Source of the DNA: Paulinella micropora
Lineage: Eukaryota > Cercozoa > Imbricatea > Euglyphida > Paulinellidae
DNA: 64,000 nucleotides
Assembly: GCA_019918135.1 (NCBI GenBank)
Contig: WBZZ01006336.1
Span: 25,001-89,000, forward strand
Direction of reading: 5' to 3'
The notes beneath the pieces were generated by a model, which worked only from the letters and a program-made list of their open reading frames with translations, was not told the origin of the DNA and made no database searches. Positions within the stretch are counted from its first letter, which is position 1. Each line of letters begins with the position of its first letter. Both the position numbers and the translations under genes were made by a program. Shown here piece after piece: positions 26,587 through 36,105 of the stretch.

Positions 26587-27567
26587 ATGCCCAAACGCAG
26601 GGGCGCGGCGCGCGGGTTTGCTGCTCTAACGTACGTGTTACAAGACGCCGGCCTGCTGTGCAAGAAATGCGGGATCCCCACGAAGCCCGTCAGGCACGAG
26701 CAGGCATGGAATCGTTTGCAAGAGCGCAGGTGGTACGTCGAATGGAAAGATCACTGCTGTGTGCTTAGCGCCGGGAGCGTGGTCGGAAGTTCGCTACCCC
26801 GCCACACGCCGACGTCGCCCCCCGCCACCGTCGCGATTCAGTGCGTGAGCGCAGAGGCTTGGAGGAGGGTCTGGGCTGCTAGCCTAGGCTCGGACGCGGC
26901 CGGGCGGGATGTGCGTACATTGTCAGTCCAAGACGACGTCAAGTTTGCGTTTGTCCGGCTGGATCCCGGAGCCGGCAGCTTAGAGGAGCGCGCTAGCTTG
27001 GTTGTGCTGGAGGCTGCGCTGCACCATTACCTGCACCTCGCTACGGGCTGCGCGCCCGCCGTGCGCGGCATCCTGCTGGAAAAGCCAGAGACCTTTTGGC
27101 TGTGGACAGACTGGGCGGGGACGCCGTTGGCCGACAGAGCGCGGACGCCGCGGCAACCAGAGTTGAACGCTTTTATTCATTCGCTGGCCCTGGGCACGGG
27201 GCACTTGCTGCTACTGGAAATGAACCGCGAGTCGCTGTGCTGGCACGAGCAACATCAACAATACATGCTGTCGCATGCGGGGGTCGCGCACGCCAAAGAG
27301 GTACTGGTAGCTGCTCGAGGCACGCGCGGCGAGGACCTGTTGACCAAGAGAGGCGCGCGCGTCTTTAACCTGCTGGTCTTGTTCGACCTGCTAGCCCGGC
27401 AAGACGGCGCAGCCTATTGGCGCGCTGGCGGCCCCACTCTAGTGCGCCAGCTTGGTGGTCTGGCCCATGAGCCGGTGTGCCAGCTGGCCCGGAGCTGGTG
27501 GGAGAAGCTTCAACCCGTGAGGAGCTCCCTGCGTAAGTGCTTTGACGACTGCCTGCGCGAAGCCTAG
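26587..27567 (+). CDS. Pseudokinase-like protein, paralogue of the next gene
   Basis: The 326-residue protein starts MPKRRGAARGF and has a CKKC motif near residue 25. The segment LEAALHHYLHLATGCAPAVRGIL parallels ALYQRYLYAAGGVAPPVRAIL in the downstream kinase. Where that gene has the catalytic loop DLKPYN, this one has EMNRESL, and no DFG-like motif follows. I infer a diverged, probably inactive kinase fold created by tandem duplication. Its function is unknown. Confidence 0.5.
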   Translation: MPKRRGAARGFAALTYVLQDAGLLCKKCGIPTKPVRHEQAWNRLQERRWYVEWKDHCCVLSAGSVVGSSLPRHTPTSPPATVAIQCVSAEAWRRVWAASLGSDAAGRDVRTLSVQDDVKFAFVRLDPGAGSLEERASLVVLEAALHHYLHLATGCAPAVRGILLEKPETFWLWTDWAGTPLADRARTPRQPELNAFIHSLALGTGHLLLLEMNRESLCWHEQHQQYMLSHAGVAHAKEVLVAARGTRGEDLLTKRGARVFNLLVLFDLLARQDGAAYWRAGGPTLVRQLGGLAHEPVCQLARSWWEKLQPVRSSLRKCFDDCLREA

Positions 27568-27656
27568 CAAGCTTCCCCGCAGCGATTCCAATAGCACTAC
27601 AGAGCCAGTCCGACGACCACGACGGAGGTGCTTGCCAAACCATTCCACCGGACGTC

Positions 27657-29332
27657 ATGAGCGCCCCGGGGCTGGCGGGCCCACTCCAACTCGAAGAGCA
27701 GCTCCTGCCGGGGCTGCAGGTTACTGGGCAAGCTAAGTGGACCCCCCACGGCCCTGACCTGCACGTGGGCTGCTACGACGAGGCCAGGCACGGAGTCCTC
27801 TCAAGCACCAACAGTTCAGCAGGCCTTTTCTGGAGGAGGCGAGGCACTGACCCACCAGATGCAGGTGTTTTTTTGTGGCCAGAGGGCGCCCCCGTTTGTT
27901 TAGTGCAAAACGAGCAATGGTATTCCTATGCCAAGAACAAAGGCGAACTTCTCGCTGACGACATCTGGCGATTTAATTTTGCGAACTCTGGTAGTGGTAT
28001 TAGCAGCCCCGCTGCTGGGCGCGCCCTGTCGGGCTTTGTTAGCGATTTGGTTGCCAAGAAGCTGCCCCTTGGCAAGGAAGACGACGATTATGATGATGAT
28101 GATGATGATGATCAGGCTCAAGAAAAGCTGCGCGGCCAGAGTAGACAGCAAGAGGCAGTGGCACAGGCACTGTACCAACGCTATTTGTACGCCGCCGGGG
28201 GGGTCGCGCCTCCGGTAAGGGCCATCTTGTATTGCTACGCTGGCTCGCTCGAGACGCACAACCCTACCGCTCCCTGGCGCGACGGCGGGAGGCCGGGCGA
28301 CTTCTACGTGATCCTGAGCGACTATGTGGGCCGTTCTCTGATGTACTACCTCAATAAGGCACCCAGTCTCGAAAACGACGCGCGGGACTGGCGAGAGGCC
28401 GAGCTGTGCGACTTTCTAAGCCGTTTCTTTTATTTCCTGCGCCGGCTCTGCACCTTCGACCTCAAGCCATACAACTTCACTTTCGACCGGAAGCGGCGGC
28501 GCTTCTGGGCCATTGACTTTGACGAGCAGCAGACGTGCAACCTGGTCAACCGGATCACCGCGCCGGCGGTGGGGCGGGCGCTAGGGCCGGCGGCGTCGTC
28601 GACTCACTCCTCCTTGACCCTGCGGCTCTCCAACGCATTGGCTCTGTTCCTCTGCTTTTATAGGGGAGGGGCCGGGACGGCTGGGGGCTGCGGCCCAGCC
28701 ACAGCTGGGGGCTTGCCGCTTACCGGGAGCTACTAATATGCGATGAGAAGGCAGGGACGCTATCCTGGGACGACCTAGGCAAGGACGTGGCTCAGCTCCC
28801 CGAACAGGTGAGGCAGCTGGGCCGTTGGTGGCACTACGTGCTACACCTCGAGTTCAAGCCGTCCGAGGAGGACAAGAATGGCTTCCGCAGCGGTGGCTAC
28901 TACGATAGCCCCCTGCGTTGCCCCTTCTTCTACCTCAGCAATGAGAAAATTAGGTTTAGGCACGTACCACCCTCACTGCGCGACCTCTTTTTTAAACCCT
29001 GGCCATCGTCATCTACATTGTACACAATAGTAAAACTGTTCCCTTTGCGCCTGCGCAAGGGCGATGTGAATAGCCCGCCCCTGGCTGAACATCTTGTTAC
29101 ACTCTTCGTCTGCTGGGCGTGCCTCTTGCTAATCGAAGTCGTGCGCCGCAACCCGCAGGGCCCGCGCAGAGAAGACGGCAGCGGCGCTTATATACAACAT
29201 CACCTCCTAGAACCGACCGCTCCTGCGGGGGGAGGCTACGCGGCCGCCGTCCGAGCTCCCAGCCCTCGGCTTGGCCCCCGCCCCTCCCCCTCCCCCTCCT
29301 CTCTCCCTGGCCGAACGCAAAGGGGAAGGTAG
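27657..29332 (+). pseudogene. Viral protein kinase-like gene, frameshifted
   Basis: The first frame (27657-28736) carries FDLKPYNFTFD and FWAIDFDEQ near 28460-28530, matching a kinase catalytic loop (DLKPxN) and metal-binding DFD. The upstream part has a PVCLVQNEQW region and an Asp-rich run near 28081-28115 encoded by a GAT repeat. Coding potential then moves to another frame near 28670-28690 and runs to 29332, including a hydrophobic segment (LVTLFVCWACLLLIEVV). One indel would join the two. The glycine-rich loop is not obvious. Confidence 0.55.
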
Positions 29333-30105
29333 CGTGCCCCTGCTAGCCCTGCCCCGGCGCGATGCCAGCTCGCTGGTGCAGAGCGAGGCCCTCCTGTACT
29401 GGTACAACCGCGCTCTGGGCTCGGCGGCACCCCACGGCGCCCCGCAGCCCTACCTCTTTGCTATTCTGGATTACTACTTGCAGCAAGAGAAAAAAAAACT
29501 GATATTTGTCACCGCCGAGGGGTCTGAGTCCGCCCAGGCCAGAAAGTACGTTCGCAGGGCGGCGGGGCTCGCGGGTTTCTGTCCCCGGGGGACACGTGCT
29601 AACCATCCAACGGGCGGGGGCGGCAACTACTGCGTCTACGCGCTGTTGGCTGGGCTAAAACCGACACGCAAGCAGACCCTGGCCCTCTTGTGGCAGCGAG
29701 GCAAACGCTGCAAGTACGCTTTTTTGGTCGAGCGCAATGGAGAACTGCGCGCGCACGGAACGTACAACATATTGTCGTCCGTCTTTACGCTCGTCTGCGC
29801 GGCATCCGTAACCCTGTCCGGCGGCCACGAGGGCTTAGGCTTGTTTGTCTTTCGCGAAAACAAAACTAGCCAAGCAAGGGGCTGCGCCGAACCCCAACGG
29901 GAGGCTGCTGAACCTTAAGCTGCAAGGCAAGCTCGACAGCCTGGCGCAGATTGTGGATTTTTGGTTTAAACATTCCGTCTACTTCTGCCAGGAAATTCAG
30001 GCCAGACAAGCCGTCGGGTTTATTATTCTGGTAGTGTATGGTACCAAACACGAATTTAATAATAATCATAATAATAAAAAAGCTCTAATTGCCTCGCGCG
30101 CCTAG
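29271..30105 (+). CDS. Unknown open frames following the kinase, possibly the same gene
   Basis: A frame to 29918 encodes ALLYWYNRALGSAAPHG and NYCVYALLAGLKPTRKQTL with no domain I can name. The coding look then continues in another frame to 30105 (LKLQGKLDSLAQIVDFWFKH). These may be C-terminal parts of the kinase gene separated by indels, or one or two separate genes. The end overlaps the convergent LRR gene by about 20 bases. Confidence 0.35.
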
Positions 30106-31134
30106 AATCCCCTTGCATTGCGTGAGGTTCATTTGCTGTAGCCCCGTTACTTCGGACAAGGTCGCCAGTGAATCTTTAGTAAGCTCCGGACAATACGAAA
30201 GATCGATTTTTTGGAGGCTGGGTAGCCGCGTGACCAAGGCCTGCAGACCCGCGTCGGTGAGCGCATGACACCTGGAGAGATTCAAGGTGGTCAGGCTAGT
30301 AGGTAGCTTTTGCTTCTTGGGCCATCGCGACGTTTTTTCGCCCGTAAGCAAAGAGCAACGCGACAGATCAAGCTCCTCCAACTTTTGCAGGCAGTTTTGC
30401 ACCGACAGGTGGGGCCAGATCGCTTCTGTAAGCTTGAAGCAGCCCGACAGACTCAGACGCCGCAGTCGAGGCAGCTGTGACGATAACGCCGCAACTCCGG
30501 CGTCTGTGATCTTGGAACAACATGTCAGGTCCAGCAGCGCGAGCTTGGGGAAATTCTGCTCAGCTAGGCGGGCCAGCACGCAATCCTCAATCCAGGGGCA
30601 ATAAGACAGATCTAGTTCTTGGAGCCGTGGATGGCCCGTTTGTGCAAAAAGGACCATAGCCTGGCTTTCTAGACCAAAGCAACGCTGAAGTACTAAGCGT
30701 TCGAGTTTGGGAAGATCGCCGAGCAGACTAATCAAACCCCCGCCTGTGATGATGGGGCAAGAGGAGCAGTCTAGCGTTTGGAGTTGAGGCACCAGGCGGC
30801 CCACGTGCAAAAGGCCCTTGTTTGTGACCTTGGCGCAGCCCGCCAAGACCAGTCGCTGAAGCCGCGGGAAGCTTTCCAACAGAGCAGCCAGTATGTCGTC
30901 TGTGAACTGAGAGGAGCCTGATAAATCCAGCTCCTCGACGCAAAGAGCTGAGATAAAGGCCGAAAAAGCAGAAAGGTCCGGGAGAGCCAACGACTTGCGC
31001 ACCTGTGACCAAGCAGGACCGTATTCCAGGAGCAACTGCCGATCCACCGCTTTGCCAAGATCAAGCTCAGACAGGTCGCCGCTTCGGCGGTGGTATTCCA
31101 TGAAGTCCTCCATCGTGGTGGCGCCTGCTAGCAC
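30085..31134 (-). CDS. Cysteine-type leucine-rich repeat protein (AMN1/FBXL-like)
   Basis: The 349-residue protein has about nine LRRs of the F-box-associated CC type, such as LQRLVLAGCAKVTNKGLLHV, LQELDLSYCPWIEDCVLARL and LTTLNLSRCHALTDAGLQAL. The first about 90 residues are helical and lack a clear F-box. Repeat spacing is the usual 25-27 residues. Such proteins recognise substrates for SCF ubiquitin ligases, so a host-ubiquitin role is plausible. The frame is intact. Confidence 0.88.
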   Translation of the reverse strand: MLAGATTMEDFMEYHRRSGDLSELDLGKAVDRQLLLEYGPAWSQVRKSLALPDLSAFSAFISALCVEELDLSGSSQFTDDILAALLESFPRLQRLVLAGCAKVTNKGLLHVGRLVPQLQTLDCSSCPIITGGGLISLLGDLPKLERLVLQRCFGLESQAMVLFAQTGHPRLQELDLSYCPWIEDCVLARLAEQNFPKLALLDLTCCSKITDAGVAALSSQLPRLRRLSLSGCFKLTEAIWPHLSVQNCLQKLEELDLSRCSLLTGEKTSRWPKKQKLPTSLTTLNLSRCHALTDAGLQALVTRLPSLQKIDLSYCPELTKDSLATLSEVTGLQQMNLTQCKGILGARGN

Positions 31135-31341
31135 GCCAGCAGCCGAAAAAGGCCGAGAAGGGGCCGCCGCGGGTTGGGTGCGAGCCTCTACGCAGCTGCT
31201 CTGGGCCTCTGGCTCAGAGGCTGGGGCAGGGGCAGGGACACGGGCTTCTTGAGCTTACCAGCTCGCTGCCTTTTAGGCATTGGCTAAAAAAATGCGGATT
31301 GTGACCAAAGCAACGACGTTTCCAAGCTAGAGGTGCTTGGT

Positions 31342-31430
31342 CGAGGGGGGGGTGCCCCCCCCCCCCCCCGCCATGCCGACCCGCCAGGGTGGTGGGGGGG
31401 GGGGGGGGCACCCCCCCCCCCCTCCCTCGT
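31342..31430. promoter_or_regulatory. Large G-run/C-run double palindrome between divergent genes
   Basis: Two adjacent units, GGGGTGCCCC-like and GGGGCACCCC-like, form a nearly symmetric structure of about 88 bases bounded by CGAGG and CCTCG. It lies between the LRR start (31134, minus) and the F-box start (31520, plus). Confidence 0.55.
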
Positions 31431-31519
31431 CCAACCTGACCTTTGTGACATCTTCCACCACTGTATCCCGTTTTTTGTTTTTTCCTTTGTTTGTTCCGAT
31501 GTTTGAACACTAGCTAGCC

Positions 31520-32590
31520 ATGACAAGCGTTCCCATGAAGAAAAAGCCAAAGCTGGGGCACACGGGCCCGTTGGCGCATTTGACTGCACTGCCAGAGGAA
31601 CTGCTGCGACATCTGTCCTCGTGGTCTCCGCCGTCCGTGGCCGTGCTGGGCACGACCTGTCGCAGCCTGAGCAAATGTCTTCTCCCGTTGGCGACCGAAG
31701 CTCAGGAAGAACACCTTGCCAGTGTGCGCGGGCCGGTGGCCGACGCAATCGAAGTGGTCGCCCTCAAGGGAGGTTACACCAAATTCGGCCTCCACGGCGC
31801 TACCCCGAACCAGTATTACAAAAATGAGGTTGATTATGATCTGGGTGGCTGCCTGAACCTCCACGCCGGCAAACGCTTCGGCTATGCTGAACGCATTGCG
31901 ACGTCTTTAGAATTTTACTGGCACCACAGCCTCTCAACTGGAAAAACCAAGATCCGACTCAGCTTGCGGAGCAACGACGTCAACGGTGAATGCAAGAAAT
32001 GTGGCAGCTTGAATATTTCTGCGTGGCTACGCCTGAAAGGCGAGCTATTCTACGTGCAGAGCCGCGCCGAAATCGAGGCCATGCTGAAGCGTATGATCTC
32101 GAAGCAAATGCTCAACTTGTTAGGAGATGCCTACATGAAGCATGACACTTACGACAGTGGATCTATTTCCTGGATGGACCTGCTCGAGAAAGGTGTGGAG
32201 GGGACTGTTAAACCTCACTGGGTCTATCGGGATGGCGAGAGATCTGTGAGGACTGCGAAGAGTTGGAATAGACCGCGGCGAGCCAGAGATTGTGTACTGA
32301 CAATAGGAGATGCTGTAAGGCAAGAGAAGCAAGGCAGAGTTCTGCGGGACTTTATAACAGACAGCATCCGTTCGTTATCCTCCCAGAATCGTGGGTGGGA
32401 GAGAATAGTGGTGGGAATGGAATGGGTCGAACGCAGAAACATGATCCAGAACCTGCCTCGATCAACTAAACTAAGACGTTTAAAGAAAACCAGGTGTAAG
32501 CGGAAGAACTCCTCAAGGCACAAGAACCGCAGCACCAGCGCACAGAGTGCTGCTTTTTGGAACGTCTCGGCATGCGCTAGTGTGTTTTGA
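31520..32590 (+). CDS. F-box protein
   Basis: The 356-residue protein has an F-box at about residues 22-58: LTALPEELLRHLSSWSPPSVAVLGTTCRSL. The middle has a CKKCGSLNISAW segment and a beta-rich part, and the C-terminus is strongly basic (RRLKKTRCKRKNSSRHKNR). Substrate adaptor function for a cullin ligase is inferred from the F-box. The last third is less protein-like and could follow an unrecognised frameshift. A shared 3' element follows the stop. Confidence 0.72.
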   Translation: MTSVPMKKKPKLGHTGPLAHLTALPEELLRHLSSWSPPSVAVLGTTCRSLSKCLLPLATEAQEEHLASVRGPVADAIEVVALKGGYTKFGLHGATPNQYYKNEVDYDLGGCLNLHAGKRFGYAERIATSLEFYWHHSLSTGKTKIRLSLRSNDVNGECKKCGSLNISAWLRLKGELFYVQSRAEIEAMLKRMISKQMLNLLGDAYMKHDTYDSGSISWMDLLEKGVEGTVKPHWVYRDGERSVRTAKSWNRPRRARDCVLTIGDAVRQEKQGRVLRDFITDSIRSLSSQNRGWERIVVGMEWVERRNMIQNLPRSTKLRRLKKTRCKRKNSSRHKNRSTSAQSAAFWNVSACASVF

Positions 32591-32663
32591 CCTGGCTTTG
32601 ATGGGGGGACTAAACAATTCGTGCTCTTCCCCTCCCCTCCTCCGTCCTTCTCCCTCTCCTAGT

Positions 32664-32722
32664 TCTCAGTGTCAAGCGTAAGACTTTGTCGAGTTTTAAT
32701 TTTTAAAAACTTTTTTTTGCAC
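32664..32722 (+). terminator. Shared 3' element after the F-box gene
   Basis: CAGTGTCAAGCGTAAGAC followed by TTTGTCGAG and T/A-rich DNA matches the elements at 33546-33600 and 48351-48412. It lies about 75 bases after the stop. Its role in 3'-end formation is inferred. Confidence 0.5.
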
Positions 32723-32749
32723 TTTCTTGGCGCTCCACTCCCCTGCGCC

Positions 32750-33220
32750 TTACCTCTCCTTCTCCTTCTCCCTCTGCTCGCTTTGCATCAGTTCCCTCGC
32801 AAACCTTTTCCAATCTAGTCCAAGCTCAGTCAAAAGAACGCAAAACATCGTAGGCCAGAGAAAGTCAAGCAGGCTCTCGTTTGCATTCTTGCTGTTTTTG
32901 TTGTTGTTGCTGTTGTTGTATGCATGGGCGTAGAAGGCGCGCAGAATCAAGCTCTCAAGCCCGCCCAGCTCCTCTAGTGCATCCTGGGCTGCAGCGAGGG
33001 CTTCATCCCGGTCTTCGCTCAGCCGGATGTAGCGATGAAGCTTGCAGAAGATAGAGTGCACCCTAGTAATAAGCTTGTCCCCGCTCCGCTTGGCCTCAGT
33101 TCGATCGTCGCGCTTCGTGGCTGCAATAAAATTATCCTCCGCCTCCTCGAGCAGCTTCTCCCAGCGCAGAAGGCTTGCAGTACTGAAGACACCCGAGCGA
33201 GCCACCTCAGTGCTAGCCAT
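32750..33220 (-). CDS. Helical protein of unknown function
   Basis: From the ATG at 33220 the protein has about 156 residues. It is mostly helical (LLRWEKLLEEAEDNFIAATK, EALAAAQDALEELGGLESLIL), has an Asn-rich linker (NNSNNNKNSKN) from a trinucleotide-like repeat, and a charged end. An upstream in-frame ATG at 33289 lies next to the G-run palindrome, so I prefer 33220. No family is recognised. Confidence 0.55.
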   Translation of the reverse strand: MASTEVARSGVFSTASLLRWEKLLEEAEDNFIAATKRDDRTEAKRSGDKLITRVHSIFCKLHRYIRLSEDRDEALAAAQDALEELGGLESLILRAFYAHAYNNSNNNKNSKNANESLLDFLWPTMFCVLLTELGLDWKRFARELMQSEQREKEKER

Positions 33221-33719
33221 GTGGCGCTGGTCCTTGCCTTGCATTTTCTGTGTTTTTGCGACAAGCCGCCGCTCTGTGGACCAGCGCACTTGTGTCTGGG
33301 GGGGGGGGGGGGGGGGGTGCCCCCCCTTTAGGGGGCCACAGAAGGGGAAGGTGTCCCCCCCCCCCCCCCCCCCCTTCTCCTGTCCTTGTTCCTAATTGGA
33401 AGATAGACATCGCGGTTGGCCATATCGCGATCCGCGATATGGCCAAGCTGACACGCAGAAAGCGCCCCAGCCCGCTGACGCGGCCTGGAGGGAGAGCGCC
33501 CCAGCCCGCTGGCGCGGGCTGGAGGGAGAGCGCCGCCTTCTAGTACTCAGTGCCAAGTGTAAGACCATGTCTAGCTTTTTTAATAAAAACATAAATTAGT
33601 ACATTTTTTGACGCGCTCCTTCCCGCCCCGCCTAGGAGAGTAACAAAAATTCGCCTAAAAAAAGCCGAAGAGGACTGCTGCTGACCACGAAAAAAAAAGC
33701 ATAAGGTGTGCCCACAAAA
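33221..33719. other. Intergenic region with G/C palindrome, perfect 31-base palindrome and 3' element
   Basis: G and C runs occupy 33298-33374. A perfect inverted repeat lies at 33416-33446 (14-base arms, 3-base loop). Two copies of a repeat of about 35 bases starting AGCGCCCCAGCCCGCTG lie at 33461-33532. A shared 3' element (CAGTGCCAAGTGTAAGACC...AATAAAAAC) lies at 33546-33593 although no clear plus-strand gene precedes it; a gene may have been lost. Confidence 0.6.
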
Positions 33720-34247
33720 ATGGGCAGTGCACCCTCTACTGCCGACGCTAGCAATATAGAGGAGCACGCCCGCAGGAAATCATGTACGGGACTGCGCACA
33801 GAACTTCGGATCGACCTGACTCATGACAGGCACGGGCCCCTGCCTTGCTCTGCCGAGCGCGGCGGATCCGGGCTCTCCCCGGGCCTGCGGCTGGAGCTGC
33901 TGCCCTGGCAAGGGGATGAGCGTGACCAGGAGTTGGCGACGCTGCGCTCCGAAACCTCTCGGCTTGCCTGTGTGGTGCGGCCCCTCCCCTTATGCTGCAT
34001 AATTCAAATTGGGGGGTTCTTTATTTCCCTCTATCCCCCCCCCCCCCACTCTCTCCCTCCCCCACCCCCCTCTCTTGTCCCTCCCCCGCTCCCTCTGAGT
34101 CTCCCTCTCTTTCTCTCCCTCTCTCTCCCTTTTCTTAAAAGAAAAGCAAATCATACGAGTAAACAGAAAAAAAAAAGATATCCAAAGTTGTCAAAGGATG
34201 CAGACCCCAACACCGCAGCAGGCGAAACCTTGGGTCCTGGGCCATAG
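33720..34247 (+). CDS. Possible small protein with myristoylation-like start
   Basis: The frame starts MGSAPSTADASN, a possible N-myristoylation signal, and reads protein-like to about 33980 (LRTELRIDLTHDRHG, LRLELLPWQGDERDQELATL). The rest is low-complexity Pro/Leu from a C-rich tract that also forms the primase gene's upstream region, so the real end may be earlier and frameshifted. Confidence 0.3.
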   Translation: MGSAPSTADASNIEEHARRKSCTGLRTELRIDLTHDRHGPLPCSAERGGSGLSPGLRLELLPWQGDERDQELATLRSETSRLACVVRPLPLCCIIQIGGFFISLYPPPPHSLPPPPPSLVPPPLPLSLPLFLSLSLPFLKRKANHTSKQKKKRYPKLSKDADPNTAAGETLGPGP

Positions 34248-36105
34248 CTTGTACATGCACATCCAGACCCTGCTGAACACGGGCAGGCGTCGCGTGCAGG
34301 AGCAAAAGCTTGCCCCCAACTTTACACTCATGTCAGGCGGCCGGCTCCACCTTACGCTCCCCGAGCAGAAATTAATGGCCGGCTTGTTACGCAGGCTGGT
34401 GCGCAACCCCTACGCACACGTTTTCAACCGAATCGCCCTGGTGCAGGTCATAAATAGCCCCTCAGCCCTCATAGTCGATCTTCAAACCTCAAAGCTCACA
34501 CCCAAGCGCTTTTTGGAATTTATGCAACGCCTACTCGTCGTGCTGGCACGGCTTATTATCGCGCGTCTGGTCGCCGAGGGCAAGTCTGAGGCTGAGGCCT
34601 GGGCCGCCTCCACCGCGCACGTGCTGCAAAGTCATGGGCGCGTAGAAAAGTGGCAGAACCTGCCCAACACATCGGCAGGGAACCGCCACCGCCAGCTTAA
34701 AAGGTATGACAAACTGTCATACCACCTCGTCTTCCCCGGGCTGGTCTTAGGCTGGGCAGACGCTGGCCTGCTCATGTGTGAGGCCACCGCCGAATTTGCG
34801 CGCCTCCATCCGTCCTTTGCGCAGGACCTCGACCTCTCCATGGTCGTGGACCTCTCAATCTACAAGCAAGGAGGAGGAATGTGCCGCTATCCATTCTGCG
34901 ACAAAGCCGAACGCAAGCCCTGTGCCGGCTGCTTCCAGGCGGGCGCGCGCGACCTATCGCACTGCCCCTTTGGCCAATCCTGTCACAACCCCGTCTATGC
35001 ACAGCGGCCTTTGCTCCCCTTTGCCCGCTACCAGTTTCGCCCGGCAGGCGGCAGCTCCAGCTCCAGCTCCAGCTCGCCCCCCTCGCTCTGCGACCCTTCG
35101 CTCGAATTCCTTGCGGCAAGCCTCGTCCTCGACACCTGCGACAAAATGACAGACGCGGCCTTGGACAGGTTTGTCCTTCTGGCCAGCGTGGGCGAAACTG
35201 ACGCTACCCGTCAGGGCCCCGCGTGGCAGGATCCTGACGCCCCCGCGCGCTTCGGGCGCCGAGATGCCGTCCCCAATAAGGGGGGTGCTGCCCGCCCCCG
35301 CCCTTACCGTCAGAAGCGCGCGCGTGCCCAAGAGGGGGGGCTTAAAGCCTTCTCCTGGCCTCTCCGGGATTTGCCCCGAGAAGGCGCTTCTACTTCCCAC
35401 CCAGCCCCAACCGAGAGCAAGACCCATAACCCTGAGCGCACAACCCCGCCTCCGCCCTCCGCGCCTGCGTTGCGTGCCAAAAAAGCTCAGGTTCAGAGTG
35501 ACGCTACTGCGCCGCGCCGGTCGGCAGGCCCTTTGATTTGGGGGGCACAAGTCGCGGGCCAAGTCAGTCGCGCGCCTGGGGCTGTGCCGGGCGAGGGCTT
35601 CGCCCTCACCCTCGGCGGGCCGCACCGCTACACGCAGGGCCAGATGAGCGCGCTCCTGCGTGCGCACATTGTACCTTATTTGGGGCAGCAGGTTCAGATC
35701 GAAAGTGTCGTTTGGAAGCCCTCGGGTTACATCATGTGCTATACGACCAAGAATACCGCCGTCTGCCCTTTCCGCGACGCAGCGACGGGCTGCACTGACC
35801 CGCACCACTCCAATCGCTTGCTCGTGACTTTGGGCAAAACCGAACTAACCATCACCTGTCTCAGCGCGCATTGCGCTCGGAATGTGTCTCGGGCGCGCTT
35901 CCTGCTACCCCAAGCTACGCGCTACAAGCTCTGCCTCGCGCAGGCCTGCGCCGTCTCTCTTTCGCCACCCCCTATTGCGACCGCAGACAGTGGCTCAGAC
36001 CCTGCCTCCTCTCCGTACGAAAAAGAAGAAGAAAAAATACCATCGGGTATAAACGAACAAGAAGTTGCTACAGTCGAAAACAAGCGGGATGCGCTAGGTA
36101 CATAA
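34198..36105 (+). CDS. AEP/PrimPol (UL52-like) primase
   Basis: The 635-residue protein fits an archaeo-eukaryotic primase. ALIVDLQTS near residue 90 is in the place of motif I, SYHLVFPGLVL near 174 is the conserved His motif, and MVVDLSIYKQGGGMCR near 215 is motif III. Near residue 523 a zinc motif (CPFRDAATGCTDPHHSNRLLV, then TCLSAHC) matches the C-terminal zinc knuckle of herpesvirus UL52 and PrimPol. Motif I appears to lack the second acidic residue (DLQ), unless the true motif lies elsewhere. A long Pro/Ser/Arg-rich linker joins the two parts. It is next to the UL9-type helicase. The role would be primer synthesis. Confidence 0.72.
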   Translation: MQTPTPQQAKPWVLGHSLYMHIQTLLNTGRRRVQEQKLAPNFTLMSGGRLHLTLPEQKLMAGLLRRLVRNPYAHVFNRIALVQVINSPSALIVDLQTSKLTPKRFLEFMQRLLVVLARLIIARLVAEGKSEAEAWAASTAHVLQSHGRVEKWQNLPNTSAGNRHRQLKRYDKLSYHLVFPGLVLGWADAGLLMCEATAEFARLHPSFAQDLDLSMVVDLSIYKQGGGMCRYPFCDKAERKPCAGCFQAGARDLSHCPFGQSCHNPVYAQRPLLPFARYQFRPAGGSSSSSSSSPPSLCDPSLEFLAASLVLDTCDKMTDAALDRFVLLASVGETDATRQGPAWQDPDAPARFGRRDAVPNKGGAARPRPYRQKRARAQEGGLKAFSWPLRDLPREGASTSHPAPTESKTHNPERTTPPPPSAPALRAKKAQVQSDATAPRRSAGPLIWGAQVAGQVSRAPGAVPGEGFALTLGGPHRYTQGQMSALLRAHIVPYLGQQVQIESVVWKPSGYIMCYTTKNTAVCPFRDAATGCTDPHHSNRLLVTLGKTELTITCLSAHCARNVSRARFLLPQATRYKLCLAQACAVSLSPPPIATADSGSDPASSPYEKEEEKIPSGINEQEVATVENKRDALGT

